Shown here piece by piece: positions 24,588 through 48,550 of a stretch of 64,000 nucleotides of DNA (its first letter is position 1; the number at the start of each line of letters is the position of its first letter). Position numbers and translations under genes: made by a program. This DNA comes from Stigmatella erecta (lineage in GTDB: Bacteria; Myxococcota; Myxococcia; Myxococcales; Myxococcaceae): positions 124,001-188,000 of the forward strand of contig NZ_FOIJ01000009.1 in the NCBI RefSeq assembly GCF_900111745.1, given 5' to 3'. A model generated the notes under the pieces. It was not told where the DNA came from and searched no databases. It saw only the letters and a program-made list of their open reading frames with translations.

Positions 24588-27275
24588 ATGAGGGACGAGG
24601 TCCGCGGTGCCATGGTGCGACTGCTCTCCGGCCTCAACGCGGAAGAGCGGTCCTCCCTCCTCGCGCTGTTGCAAAGCGAGCAACCGGAGAACGACCCGGT
24701 GGCCGTGGTCGGCATGGGGGGCCGCTTCCCGGGCGGCGCCCACTCGCCTGAGGCCTTTTGGCGTCTGTTGCAGGAGGGCAGGAGCGGCATCACCGAGATC
24801 CCCAAGAGCCGCTGGGACATCGACGCGCTCTTTCATCCGGATCCGGACGCGCGCGGGAAGATGTACGGCCGCTGGGGGGGCTTCCTTGAGGGCGCGGATC
24901 AGTTTGACCCGCAGCCGTTCGGCATCTCCGATGAGGAAGCGGCGCGGATGGACCCGCAGCAGCGCCTGCTCCTGGAGGTCTGCTGGGAGGCACTTGAGAG
25001 CGCGGGCGAGTCTCCGACGGGGCTCGCCGGCAGCCGCACGGGCGTCTTCGTGGGGCTCGCGGACCAGGGGTACAACCGCGTTCGCGAGCCCGGGCACCTG
25101 GATGACTTCAGCGTGACGGATCACCTCACCAGCGTTGCCAGCGGCCGATTGTCCCACGTGTTCGGGTTCCACGGGCCGTCGGTGTCCATCGAGGCCGCGT
25201 GCGCCTCGTCGCTGGTGGCGCTGCACCTGGCCGCCGGGAGCCTGCGGCGGGGGGAGTCGGACCTCGCGATTGCCGGTGGCGTGACGCTGCTGCTGCAGCC
25301 AGAGATTTCATTCCATTTCTGCAAGCTCGAACTCATGTCCCGGGACGGCCGCGTCAAGGCGTTCGACGCGAAGGCGGACGGCGCGGTCCGGAGTGAGGGC
25401 TGTGCCTTGCTGGTGCTCAAGCGCTACTCGCAGGCGCTCGCCGACGGCAATCCGGTGCTCGCGCTGCTGCGCGGGGGGGCATCCACCAGCACGGGCCGCG
25501 GCGTGAGCCTCTCGGCGCCCAGCGTGCCGGCGATGCGGCGCGTGATGAGCGACGCGCTCGCGTCCGCAGGGCTCACCCCTGCGGACGTGGACTACGTCGA
25601 GACGCACGGCTCGGGCACCTGGGCGGGGGATGCCATCGAACTGCAGGCGCTGCGGGACGTCTTCGGCGCGCCACGGCCCGACGGGACGAAGTGCGTGCTC
25701 GGCGCGGTGAAGACGAACCTCGGGCAGATGGAGTACGCCGGCGGCGCCGCGGGCGTCATCAAGGCCATCCTCGCCTTCCAGAACGAGGCCATCCCGCCGA
25801 ATCTGAACTATTCGACGCCGCACCCGCGCGTCCGTCTGACGGACACGCCGCTCGTCATCCCCACGCAGACGCAGCCGTGGCCGAGAGGGGCCCGGCGGCG
25901 CATCGCAGGGGTCACCGGCTTCGGCCTGAGCGGCGCCCTTGCGCATGTGCTCCTTGAGGAGCCGCCGCTCCAGAGCGGCGCGGACGTGACGGCGCGGCGC
26001 CCGGTGCACGTGCTCACGCTGTCCGCGAGCTCGGCCGAAGCGCTCGCCGCGCAGGTGGAGCGCGTGGCGCCGCTGCTCGACGCGATCCCCGAGCAGTCGC
26101 TCGGGGACTTTTGCTTCACCGCGAACGCCGGCCGCGCCCATTTTTCGCACCGGCTCGCGGTCACGGGACAGACTCCCGCGCAGCTGAGGGACCGGCTCCG
26201 TTCCTGGCGAGGAGAGGCGCCGGCGGAGCGCCGCGAGCCGCAGCGGGTGGGGTTCCTCTTTCACGAGGAGTTCCTGCCGCAGGGGGCGCCTGGGCAGGAG
26301 CTGTACGCGACGCAGCCGGTGTTCCGGGACGCATTCGACCGCTGCACCGCTGCCTTCGCGGCCTCGGGCGCGCAGCGGGAGGTGCCTGCCGCGGAGCAAA
26401 CCCAGTTCTCCCTCGGGTTCGCACTCGCCGAGCTGTGGAAGGCGTGGGGCGTGCGTCCGGCGGTGGTGCTCGGCAAGGGTGCCGGCGAGGTGACAGCCGC
26501 ATGCGTCGCCGGGGCCATGGACCTTGAGACGGCCGTGCGCACGCTCGTAGCGCGGCCCTCGCGGGAGGACGGTGCTGGGTACCCGCTGATTGAGGCACTT
26601 CCACCGTTCCGATGGACGGACCTCGCTCAGACGCTCGAAGGTCAGAAGGTCACCTTCCTGATCGGCATGGCGCAGGGCGAGCCCGGCCACTTCGGCCTGC
26701 CCGGCTTTCTGCCTTCGTTCCGGGCAGGGCGGGGGGATTGGGAGGCGCTGGCCGAGTGCGTGGCGCGGCTCTACGAGCGCGGCGTCGAGATTGACTGGCG
26801 AAGCTTTGACCGGCCGTATGGGCGGCGTGCCGTCGCGTTCCCTGGGTACACCTGGCAGCGCCGGCGATTCTGGCTGCACCGGCCGACGGACGGCTCGGAG
26901 CCCGTCGAGCTCCCTCGCGCCGATGACACGGCGGCGCGTGTCCGTGCCGTGCCGGCGCAAGAGCGTCGCGCGCTCCTGCAGGCCCACCTGACGGCCCACC
27001 TCGCGAAGGCGCTGCGCGTTGCCGCCGGCGAGCTCAGCATGAACAAGCCGCTCATCCTCTTGGGGCTCGACTCGCTGATGACGGTGGAGCTGCGGCGCAA
27101 GCTAAAGTCCGAGTTCGGGTTCAACCTCGCGGTGGCGCGCCTGCTCGCGGGCGCGTGCATCGCGGACCTCGCACAGGACATCGAGCACCACCTGGCGGCG
27201 TCCAGTGCCCTGGCCGAGGGGCCGCCCCCCGTTCACGGCCCCGGCACCGAAGAGCGTGAGGTCATCGAGCTATGA
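24588..27275 (+). CDS. PKS module with atypical KS, dead truncated AT, and ACP
   Basis: An 895-residue type I PKS. The start is ATG 24588 with AGGAGAGG just upstream. Order: helical N-terminus (1-35, possible docking segment); ketosynthase (36-460); AT remnant (about 550-760); ACP (about 790-868) with phosphopantetheine Ser829 in LGLDSLM. The KS keeps its nucleophile (Cys205, EAACASS) and the first histidine (His340, VETHGSGT), but the second catalytic histidine of the GHLE motif is Gln380 (TNLGQMEYAGG), and the LGDP block is AGDA. The AT is about 120 residues short, lacks the small subdomain, and has GKGAG instead of GHSxG, with Gly631 in place of the serine. It should therefore move an acyl chain onto its ACP without extending it, or load a starter. 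Its stop overlaps the NRPS start. Family role is certain; the precise step is inference. Confidence 0.88.
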   Translation: MRDEVRGAMVRLLSGLNAEERSSLLALLQSEQPENDPVAVVGMGGRFPGGAHSPEAFWRLLQEGRSGITEIPKSRWDIDALFHPDPDARGKMYGRWGGFLEGADQFDPQPFGISDEEAARMDPQQRLLLEVCWEALESAGESPTGLAGSRTGVFVGLADQGYNRVREPGHLDDFSVTDHLTSVASGRLSHVFGFHGPSVSIEAACASSLVALHLAAGSLRRGESDLAIAGGVTLLLQPEISFHFCKLELMSRDGRVKAFDAKADGAVRSEGCALLVLKRYSQALADGNPVLALLRGGASTSTGRGVSLSAPSVPAMRRVMSDALASAGLTPADVDYVETHGSGTWAGDAIELQALRDVFGAPRPDGTKCVLGAVKTNLGQMEYAGGAAGVIKAILAFQNEAIPPNLNYSTPHPRVRLTDTPLVIPTQTQPWPRGARRRIAGVTGFGLSGALAHVLLEEPPLQSGADVTARRPVHVLTLSASSAEALAAQVERVAPLLDAIPEQSLGDFCFTANAGRAHFSHRLAVTGQTPAQLRDRLRSWRGEAPAERREPQRVGFLFHEEFLPQGAPGQELYATQPVFRDAFDRCTAAFAASGAQREVPAAEQTQFSLGFALAELWKAWGVRPAVVLGKGAGEVTAACVAGAMDLETAVRTLVARPSREDGAGYPLIEALPPFRWTDLAQTLEGQKVTFLIGMAQGEPGHFGLPGFLPSFRAGRGDWEALAECVARLYERGVEIDWRSFDRPYGRRAVAFPGYTWQRRRFWLHRPTDGSEPVELPRADDTAARVRAVPAQERRALLQAHLTAHLAKALRVAAGELSMNKPLILLGLDSLMTVELRRKLKSEFGFNLAVARLLAGACIADLAQDIEHHLAASSALAEGPPPVHGPGTEEREVIEL

Positions 27276-30200
27276 GCGTCACCGAACTTCTCTCCGGACT
27301 TGCGCAGCTGGGGATTCACATCTCGCTCGGCGAGGGCGGGCAGCTGTCCGTGAACGCTCCGAAGGGGGCGCTCACTGCGGAGATCCGCCAGCGAATCACC
27401 GAGCACAAGCCGCAGCTCCTCGTGTTGCTCCGGGAGCGCAAGGCACAGCCGGCCGAGCCCGAAGTCCCTGCGCTCATGGCTGACCCCGCGAACCGCTACG
27501 AGCCGTTCCCGCTCACCGACATCCAGCAGGCGTATTGGCTGGGGCGGGGCGGGGCCGTGGAGATGGGCGACGTGTCCATCCACGTGTACTGGGAGCACGA
27601 TTTCCGCCCCCTGGACGTTTCCCGGATGGAGCGCGCCTGGCAGAAGGTCATCGCCCGCCATGACATGCTCCGGGCGGTCATCCTTCCGGACGGGCGTCAG
27701 CAAATCCTTCGCGAAGTCCCGCCGCTGCGCATTGGCGTGCTCGATCTGAGTCAGGCCTCGCCCGCCGAGGTCGAGGCCGGGCTCGCGCAGGTGCGCGACG
27801 CGCTCTCGCACCAGGTCCTCCCGCTCGATAGGGCACCGCAGGTCGAGGTCCGCGCGACGCACCTGCCCGGCGGCGTCACCCGGCTCCACCAGAGCGTCGA
27901 CCTGGTCCAGCTCGACGGCGGAAGCCTCGCGCTGCTCGCGTACGACGTTGCCCGGGCGTACCAGTACCCGGACGCGGAGCTGCCGGCGCTGGACATCTCG
28001 TACCGGGACTACGTCCTTGCGGAGCGCAAGCTGCACGACAGCCAGACGGCGCAGCAGTCCCTCGCGTACTGGCGCTCGCGCGTGCGAGAGCTGCCGCCCG
28101 CTCCGGAGCTCCCGCTGGCCCGCGCGCCTTCGTCGCTCAAGACGAGCCGGTTCAAGCGCCGGGTGGCACGGCTGGATGCGACGCGCTGGGCGCAGCTGCA
28201 GGCGAGGGCGAAGGCGCGCGGACTGACGCTCTCGTCGGTTCTCATCTCGGTGTACGCCGAGGTGCTCGCGGCCTGGAGCAAGAGCCCGCGCTTCACGCTC
28301 AACATTCCGCTCTTCAGCCGCATGCCCATGCACCCTCAGGTCAACGAGCTGCTGGGCGACTTCACCTCGATGATCCTCCTGGGGCTGGACCTCTCCGCTC
28401 CGGAGAGCTTCGAGTCGCGCGTCCAGCGGACCCAGGCCCAGCTGTGGCAGGACATCGAGCACACGCAGCACATCAGCGGGGTGCAGGCGCTGCGGGAGCT
28501 CGCGCGCGTCCAGAAGACGTCCAACGCGTCGCTGCCCATTGTCTTCGCGAGCTTGCTCAGCCTGCGCTCCGAGGGCTACGCCGACTGGGCGTCCGCGTGG
28601 AAGCAGATCTCCGAGCCGGTCTTCACGCTGACCCAGACGCCGCAGCTGTGGATCGACAACCAGGTCCAGCAGGAGGACGGGGGGCTGGCCGCGTCCTGGG
28701 ACTCCGTGGAGGAGCTGTTCCCCTCCGGCATGCTGGATCAGATGTTCGAGAGCTACCGGCTCCTGCTGGAGCAGCTCGCGACGGAGGAAGCTGCCTGGAC
28801 GGAGGTCCGCCCGCGGCGCGTGGCGCTACCGGCTGAAACGGTGCGGCTCATCGCGGAACTCAACGCCACGGACGCACCAGTCTCCACCGAGACCCTGTAC
28901 TCGCTCTTCCAGAAGCAGGCACAGGCGCGCCCCCAGGCCGAGGCTGTCATCAGCCCGCGCCGCACGCTGACCTACGAGGAGCTGCACGGGCGCGCCAACG
29001 CACTCAGCCACCGGCTGGGAGCACTCGGCTGTGCGAAGGGCCACCTTGTCGGCGTGGTGATGGAGAAGGGCTGGGAGCAGCTCGTCGCCGTGCTCGCGGT
29101 CCACGGGTGCGGCGCGGCGTACCTGCCGGTGGACCCCGAGCTGCCCCCCGAGCGGCTGAAGCTCCTCCTTGAACAAGGCCAGGTGCGTGCGGTGCTCACG
29201 CAGCCAGACGTCGATGCGAGGGTCTCCTGGCCGCAGGGGCTGGAGCGTGTCGTGGTGGAGGACGCTGGGCCACAGGGCCCCGAAGCCCTGCGCCCGGTGG
29301 CGCCTCCCGCGCCGGAGGACCTCGCGTACGTCCTCTACACGTCCGGCTCCACCGGGCTGCCCAAGGGGGCGATGCTCAGCCACCGCAACGCGGTCAACCG
29401 CATGCTCGACGTCAACGCACGCTTCGGCGTCGGCACGGGGGACCGGAACATCGGGCTGACCGCGCTCAACCACGACCTGTCCGTCTACGACGTCTTCGGC
29501 ATGCTCGCGGCGGGAGGCTGCGTGGTGCTGCCGGATGCGGCGTCGGTGAAGGACCCGCTCCACTGGGTGGAACTCCTGACACGCGAGCGGGTGACGTTCT
29601 GGAACAGCGTGCCCGCCTTCATGGAGATGCTGGTCGAGACGCTTGAGCGCGACCCGTCCCAGCCGCGTCCGGCCGATCTGCGCAAGGTGGTTCTCTCGGG
29701 GGACTGGGTGCCAGTTACTCTGCCCAATCGCATCCGCGCGCTCGCGCCGGGGGCGCAGGTCATCTCCGCGGGCGGGCCCACGGAGACGTGCGTCTGGGAC
29801 ATCTGCTACCCGGTGGGGACGGTGGACCCGTCGTGGCCGAGCATCCCCTACGGACGGCCGATGACCAACGCGCGCTACCACGTGCTCGACGAGCAGCTCG
29901 AGCCGCGCCCGGTGTGGGTCCCCGGCCAGCTGTACATCGCGGGCGCCGGTGTGGGGCTCGGCTACTGGGGAGACCCGGAGAAGACGCAGCAGAAGTTCAT
30001 CACGCATCCGCGGACCGGAGAGCGGCTGTACCGCAGCGGCGATCTTGGCCGACTGCTCCCGGACGGCAACATCGAGTTTCTCGGGCGCGAGGACCTGCAG
30101 GTGAAGATTCAGGGCCACCGCATCGAGCTCGGGGAGATCGAGGCGGCACTGTCGCAGCATCCGGCGGTCCGGGTTGCGGCGGTAACGGTGGCCGCGCCTG

Positions 30201-30729
30201 CCGGCGGCAAGAAGCGGCTCGTGGCGTTCGTCTCCATCAAGCAGGAGGCGTCCGAGGAGACGCTGATCGAATTCCTGCGTGAGCGGTTGCCCTCGCACAT
30301 GCTCCCCACGCTCGTGTTGAGGGACTCGCTGCCGCTCAGCGCGAACGGCAAGGTGGACCGCAAGGCGCTGGCCGAGCTCGCGCTCGAGCAGGCTCAGCCG
30401 AAGGCTGCGTTCGTCGCGCCGGGCAGCGAGCTTGAGCTTCAAATCAGCCGGCTCGTCCAGCAGGAGCTCAAGCTCTCCGAGCTCAGTGTGGACGGCCAGT
30501 TCTTCGACCTGGGCGCGGATTCCACGGCCATCGTGCGCATCACCGCCGCGCTGCGCGAGACGTTGAAGCTCGACGTGCGCGCCACGGACCCGTTCCGCTT
30601 CCCGACGGTACGTTCGCTCGCGGCATTCCTGGCGCAGAAGGGGAGCGGGCCTGCGGCGGCAGTGCAGGCAGGGGCGGATCGCGCGGCGGCGCGGCGTGAG
30701 GCTCGCGGACGCCGCAAGGGGGCAGAAGG

Positions 30730-30733
<4 letters not shown>
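27272..30733 (+). CDS. NRPS module: docking, heterocyclisation, adenylation (Cys predicted), PCP
   Basis: An 1153-residue NRPS. Order: TubC-type N-terminal docking domain (1-62); heterocyclisation domain (about 70-490) with DLVQLDGGS, the DxxxxDxxS signature (Asp210, Asp215, Ser218) in place of HHxxxDG; adenylation domain (about 535-1010) with YTSGSTG at 689; PCP (about 1045-1115) with Ser1084 in LGADS. The specificity positions read by eye are D735, L736, Y739, N778, then L, S, A, V, W, close to the DLYNLSLIWK code of cysteine-activating domains in thiazole pathways such as epothilone. The module should add cysteine to the incoming acyl chain and cyclise it to a thiazoline. No oxidase domain is inserted, so the ring may stay a thiazoline. 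Both ends overlap neighbours by ATGA. The Pro/Ala/Arg-rich C-terminal tail may be a docking segment. Confidence 0.92.
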
Positions 30734-43701
<12,968 letters not shown>

Positions 43702-43721
<20 letters not shown>

Positions 43722-46700
43722 GCTGAACCGTCAAGAGGTGTTGGCGAAGGCGCTCGCGGAGATCAAACAACTCCGGGTGAAGGCGCAGGCGGCCGAGCGC
43801 GAGAAGCGCGAGCCGATTGCCATCGTCGGGATGGCCTGCCGCTTCCCAGGGGGGGCCGACTCGCCAGAAGCGTTCTGGCGCCTCTTGCGTGACGGCGTCG
43901 ATGCCACGTCGCAGGTGCCGAAGGAGCGCTGGGACGCGGAACAGCTCTACGACGAGGACCCCGAGGCGCCCGGCAAACTCTACGTGCGCCGCGGAGGCTT
44001 TCTCGAAGGCGTGGACCGCTTCGACGCCGGGCTGTTCGGCATCTCGGCGCGAGAGGCTGCCGCCGTGGACCCGCAGCACCGGATGTTCTGGGAGCTGTGC
44101 TGGGAGGCACTCGAGAGAGCGGGCCGTGCGCCGCTCGGGCTCTCAGGCAGCGCGGCCGGCGTCTACGTCGGCATCAGCAACCACGAGTACCCGCCGGGCG
44201 GTGTGGAGCCCACCGAGGCGGACCCGCTGATGATTGGCGGCAACGCCACGAGCTTCATCGCGGGCCGGCTCTCGTACATGCTGGGGTTGCGCGGGCCCAG
44301 CGTGGCCCTGGATACCGCGTGCTCGTCGTCGCTCGTCGCGGTTCACCTGGCTTGTCAGAGTTTGCGCTCGCGAGAGACGGACTTCGCGCTCGCGGGTGGG
44401 GTAAACCTCATCCTGTCGCCCCACGGGACTTTGCTCCTGTGCAAGGCACGGGCGCTCGCGCCAGACGGGCGGTGCAAGGCGTTCGATGCGTCCGCGGATG
44501 GGTATGGGCGAGGGGAAGGCGGTGGCGTCGTCGTGCTCGAGCGGTTGTCGGACGCGCTCGCACGGCGTGCCCCCATCCTCGCCGTTATCCGTGGCTCGGC
44601 AGTCAACCAGGACGGCCACCGCAGCGGGCTCACGGTCCCCAACCCGGCGGCGCAGACGGAGCTCATCCGCGCCGCGCTCGCCAACGCAGGCGTGCGCCCT
44701 TCGGACGTCCAGTGCGTCGAGGCACACGGGACCGGCACCGCACTCGGAGACCCCATCGAGATGCGAGCGCTCGGGGAGGTCTACGCCGAAGGGCGTGCCC
44801 TGGAGCACCCGCTGTGGGTCGGCTCTGTCAAGACGAACCTCGGGCACCTCGAGTCCGCCGCGGGCATCGCGGGGCTGCTCAAGACGGTGCTCGCGCTGCG
44901 CCACAGGCAATTGCCGCCGCACCTCCACTTCGTGCGGCCGAACCCGGACATTCCCTGGCACGCGCTCCCTCTTCAGGTGAACGGCGCCCTGAGGCCCTGG
45001 GAGCGCGACGGAGGACGGCGTGTTGCCGGCGTGAGTTCCTTCGGCGGAAGCGGAACCAATGCGCACGTGGTGCTCGAGGAGGCGCCGGACGCGCCAGCCA
45101 GCCCCGCGGTGTCTGGAGAGGATCGCGCGCAGGTGCTCACGCTCTCGGCGAAGCAGGAGGAAGCGCTCTGTGCGCTCGCCGCCAGGTACGAGGCGCACCT
45201 GGCGGAGAACCCCACGCTCTCCCTGGCGGAACTCTGCTTCACCGCGAATACCGGACGCGCGCACTTGCCGCACCGGCTCGCGGTGGTGGGACGGAGTGCG
45301 TCCGAGCTGCGCGCGCTGCTCCAGGGCGCCGTGCAGGGCCGGGAGGTAACGGGCGTCGTCTCGGGCGTGGTGCGCGGCGAGGCGCGGCCCAAGGTGGCAT
45401 TCCTCTTCACCGGCCAGGGCTCGCAGTACGTGGGGATGGGGCGGGGCCTGTATCAGACCCAGCCGGTTTTCCGCCGCGCCCTGGATCGCTGCGCGGAGCT
45501 GTTTGGACCGTGGCTGAGCCAGCCGCTCCTCTCCGTCATGCATGCGGAGGAGGCCGGTACGGAAAGCCTCCTGAACGAGACCGGGTTCACGCAGCCCGCG
45601 CTCTTCTCCCTCGGGTACGCGCTCGCGGAGCTCTGGCGCTCGCTCGGCGTCGAGCCGGTCGCGGTGCTGGGGCACAGCGTCGGCGAGCTGGCGGCAGCGT
45701 GCGTCGCGGGAGTGCTGTCCCTTGAGGACGCGGTGACGCTCGTGGCCGAGCGCGCGAAGCGGATGCAGGCGCTGCCCCCGGGCGGCGCGATGTTCGCCGT
45801 GGCGTGCGGTGAGGAAGCGGTGCGGGCCGTGCTCGCCACGTGGGGGCCAGACGCCAGCATCGCCGCGCTCAACGGGCCTGAGGAGACCGTCCTGTCCGGG
45901 GAGGAGCGGGCGGTGACCGGCGTGGCCGACGCGCTGAAGTCGCAGGGCATCCAGGCCAAGCGGCTCCCCGTGTCGCACGCGTTTCACTCGGCGCGGATGG
46001 AGCCCCTCCTCGAGGACTTCGAGCGGGCGGTCTCGAAGCTTCGGTTCCAGGCGCCCCAGCTGAAGCTGGTCTCCGGGCTGACGGGGAAGCTCGATGGTGG
46101 AGCGGCCACGGGAGCGTCCTACTGGCGCAGGCAGCTGCGCGAGCCCGTGCGCTTCTCGGACGGCGTGATGGCGCTGGCCCAGCTCGGTGTGGACACGTTC
46201 ATCGAGCTGGGACCATCCCCCACGCTGTCCTCACTCGCGCGTACCTGCCTTCCCGAAGGACCGCACCGCTGGCTCCCTTCACTCCAGAGCAGGCGCGACG
46301 ACGCGGCGACGTTCCTCGGCAGCGTGGCACGGCTCTACGCGAGCGGTGCCGGCATCCGCTGGGAGGGACTCTTCCCGGACGGGCTGAGGCGGCTCGAGCT
46401 GCCGACGTACCCGTTCCAGCGGCAGCGCTACTGGATGCAAGGCCGGGCTCCGGCGGCGCCGGCCCAGCGCGTCCGGCAGGGGCACCCGCTCCTGGGTATC
46501 CGCACCGAGACGCAAAACGGCCCGGTGTTCGAAACCGAGGTGCGCGCCTCGGACCTCGCCGTGCTGCGCGACTTCCGTGTGTTCGGGACCATCATCGTCA
46601 GCGGCGTGGTGCAGGTCTCCTTCGCCATCCTCGCCGGGGCCGAGGTGCTGGGCGGACAGGGACAGGCGCAGATGTCGGATCTTGTCTTCTTCGAGCCGTT

Positions 46701-48531
46701 CACGCTCGACGAGGAGGCTCCGGCGCGCGTCCGCCTCCTGCTGGTGAACCCGGAAGCGGGACAGGCGCGCTTCGAACTCCACAGCGCGCTCACGTCGCAC
46801 GGGGGCCCGCCGGAGTGGAGGCGCCACTGCGCGGGCACGCTGTGCATGAGTGACGAGGATGGGGTGCAGGCCGGCGAAGCGCTGGTGCTGGACGGCATCC
46901 GCGCCCGCTGCACCACCGAGCTCTCGGCCGAAGCGTTCTACCAGTCCTATTGGGCGGACGCGGACCAGTGGTTCGGCCCGAGCTTCAAGGGGCTGACGCG
47001 AGTGTGGGGGGGTGACGGCGAGCTGCTTGCCGAAATCGAACCGACGGAAACGGGTCTCGCCGAGCCCGAAGCGGCGGGGCTCGTCGGCCGCGTGCTGACG
47101 GAGGCTTGCGCGGCGGAGGCTTGCGCGCAGTCGATGAAGGTCTTGTTCCCGAAGGAGTCCGAGTTCGCCTCGCGCGCCTACCTGGGGGTGGGCATGCAGC
47201 GCTCGCGCGGAGCCTTCCCGTCCGTGGGTGGGAAGCGCTTCGGTCACGCGCGCATGCGCCCGTCAGCTCCTGGGGAGACGCGGCTCTTCGCGGATGTGCG
47301 GCTCTTCGATGCGGACGGCCGGGTCATCACGACATACGAGGGTCTGAGCTACGCGCCCATCCAGTCCGAAGTGCTCCAGAGACTGGCGGCGCGTCCGAAG
47401 CGAGCGCGCGCCAGCGGGCCGGACCGCGCGCAACTGCTCTCGGCCGCGAGGCCGGAGCGCTCGCGCCTGTTGGAGACGTACCTCTTGCGTCAGCTGGAGG
47501 CGCTCCACGGAGCGCCCGTGCCTGGACTCGAGCCAGACGCATCGCTGGGGGAATTTGGCTTCGACTCCATCCAGTTCACCGAGCTCCGGGGGTGGATACG
47601 CAAGGATCTCGGCGTGGAGCTGCCCGCGGAGCAGCTCACGGCGGCCGCCAACCCGCGTGCCATCGCCGCGGCGCTCGCAGTGCGGCTGGCACCGGAGCCT
47701 GCTGCGGCCGCACCCGTGAGTGTCTCTGCTCCCGTGCAAGCCAGGGAGTGGATTGCCCGGTGGGATCGCCCACCGGCGGACGAGGCGCGCCTGCGCCTGT
47801 TCTGCTTCCCGTTCGCCGGAGGCGGAGCGTCCACCTACCGTGGGTGGGGCAAGGCGCTGCCGCGTGGGGTGGAGGTGTGCATCATCCAGCTCCCTGGGCG
47901 CGAGAACCGGTACAGCGAGCCGCCCGTGGAGCAGCTCTCCGTGATGCTCGACACCCTGGAGCGAGAGATGGCTCCGCTGCTGGACCTGCCCTTCGCGTTC
48001 TTCGGCACGAGCATGGGCGGCCTCCTCGCATTCGAGCTCGCGCGGCGGACCCGCGCACGCCGGGGCGTGTCGCCGGTACGGCTGTTCACCGCGGCATCGT
48101 ACGCGCCGCACCGGGGGCCGTCCGCGCCGCTCGCGGAGCTGATTCGCACGGGGGTGCACGGCGCGGACCCGGCGCTCCTGCGACGCTTCAAGGTTGTCCC
48201 GGATGCGTTGTTCGCTTCTCCGGATATGCTCAAGGTGGTGCTGCCGCCGCTCTACGCGGACCTGAGGCTCGTGCGCAGCTATCAGTACGACGATGAGCCG
48301 CCGCTCGCCTGTCCCATCACGGCCCTGTGCGGCACGCAGGACCCGATGATGACCCGCGACAACGCCGCCAGCTGGTCGCATCACACCGTGGCCGACTTCA
48401 CCTTGAGGATGATTCCGGGCGAGCACCTGTTCGTGCGGACTGCGCAGGAGGCGGTGCTCGAAGTGGTCCGCGAAGAGCTCTCGCGGCACCTGGCGCAGCT
48501 CGAGCGGGGTGTGGCGAAGGTGGCTTCGTGA
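43702..48531 (+). CDS. Terminal PKS module: KS-AT-DH(degenerate)-ACP-TE
   Basis: A 1609-residue PKS. The start is ATG 43702, inside the end of the previous gene, with GGGAG upstream; the frame itself opens earlier at 43648. An N-terminal coiled coil (11-32) is for docking. KS: Cys207, EAHGTGT, NLGHLE. AT: Ser659 in GHSVGE, HAFH at 759, malonyl type. A DH-fold domain (about 923-1223) keeps the HPLLG start and the FGPSFKGL block, but the catalytic HxxxGxxxxP reads FRVFGTIIVS (Phe958). No KR is present. ACP: Ser1289 in FGFDSIQ. Thioesterase (about 1350-1605): Ser1437 in GTSMGG and His1575 in GEHLF; the pattern PFAGGGASTY...LPGRENR resembles stand-alone type II thioesterases. It should release the finished chain, perhaps after a cyclisation by the DH-like domain. 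This gene marks the chemical end of the line, though not the end of the operon. Confidence 0.92.
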
Positions 48532-48550
48532 AGATGAGTGAGGGAGAGAC

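Noticed and set aside
24319-24588. Small open frame of 89 codons in the leader region
   Set aside because: No ribosome site, composition like non-coding DNA, and it overlaps the start of the PKS gene.
24588-27275. Reading the first PKS as a KSQ-type decarboxylating loading module
   Set aside because: KSQ domains lose the cysteine; here Cys205 is present and a histidine is lost instead, and the AT needed to load malonyl is dead.
27480-28740. Ordinary condensation domain in the NRPS
   Set aside because: The HHxxxDG motif is absent and DxxxxDxxS is present, which defines heterocyclisation domains.
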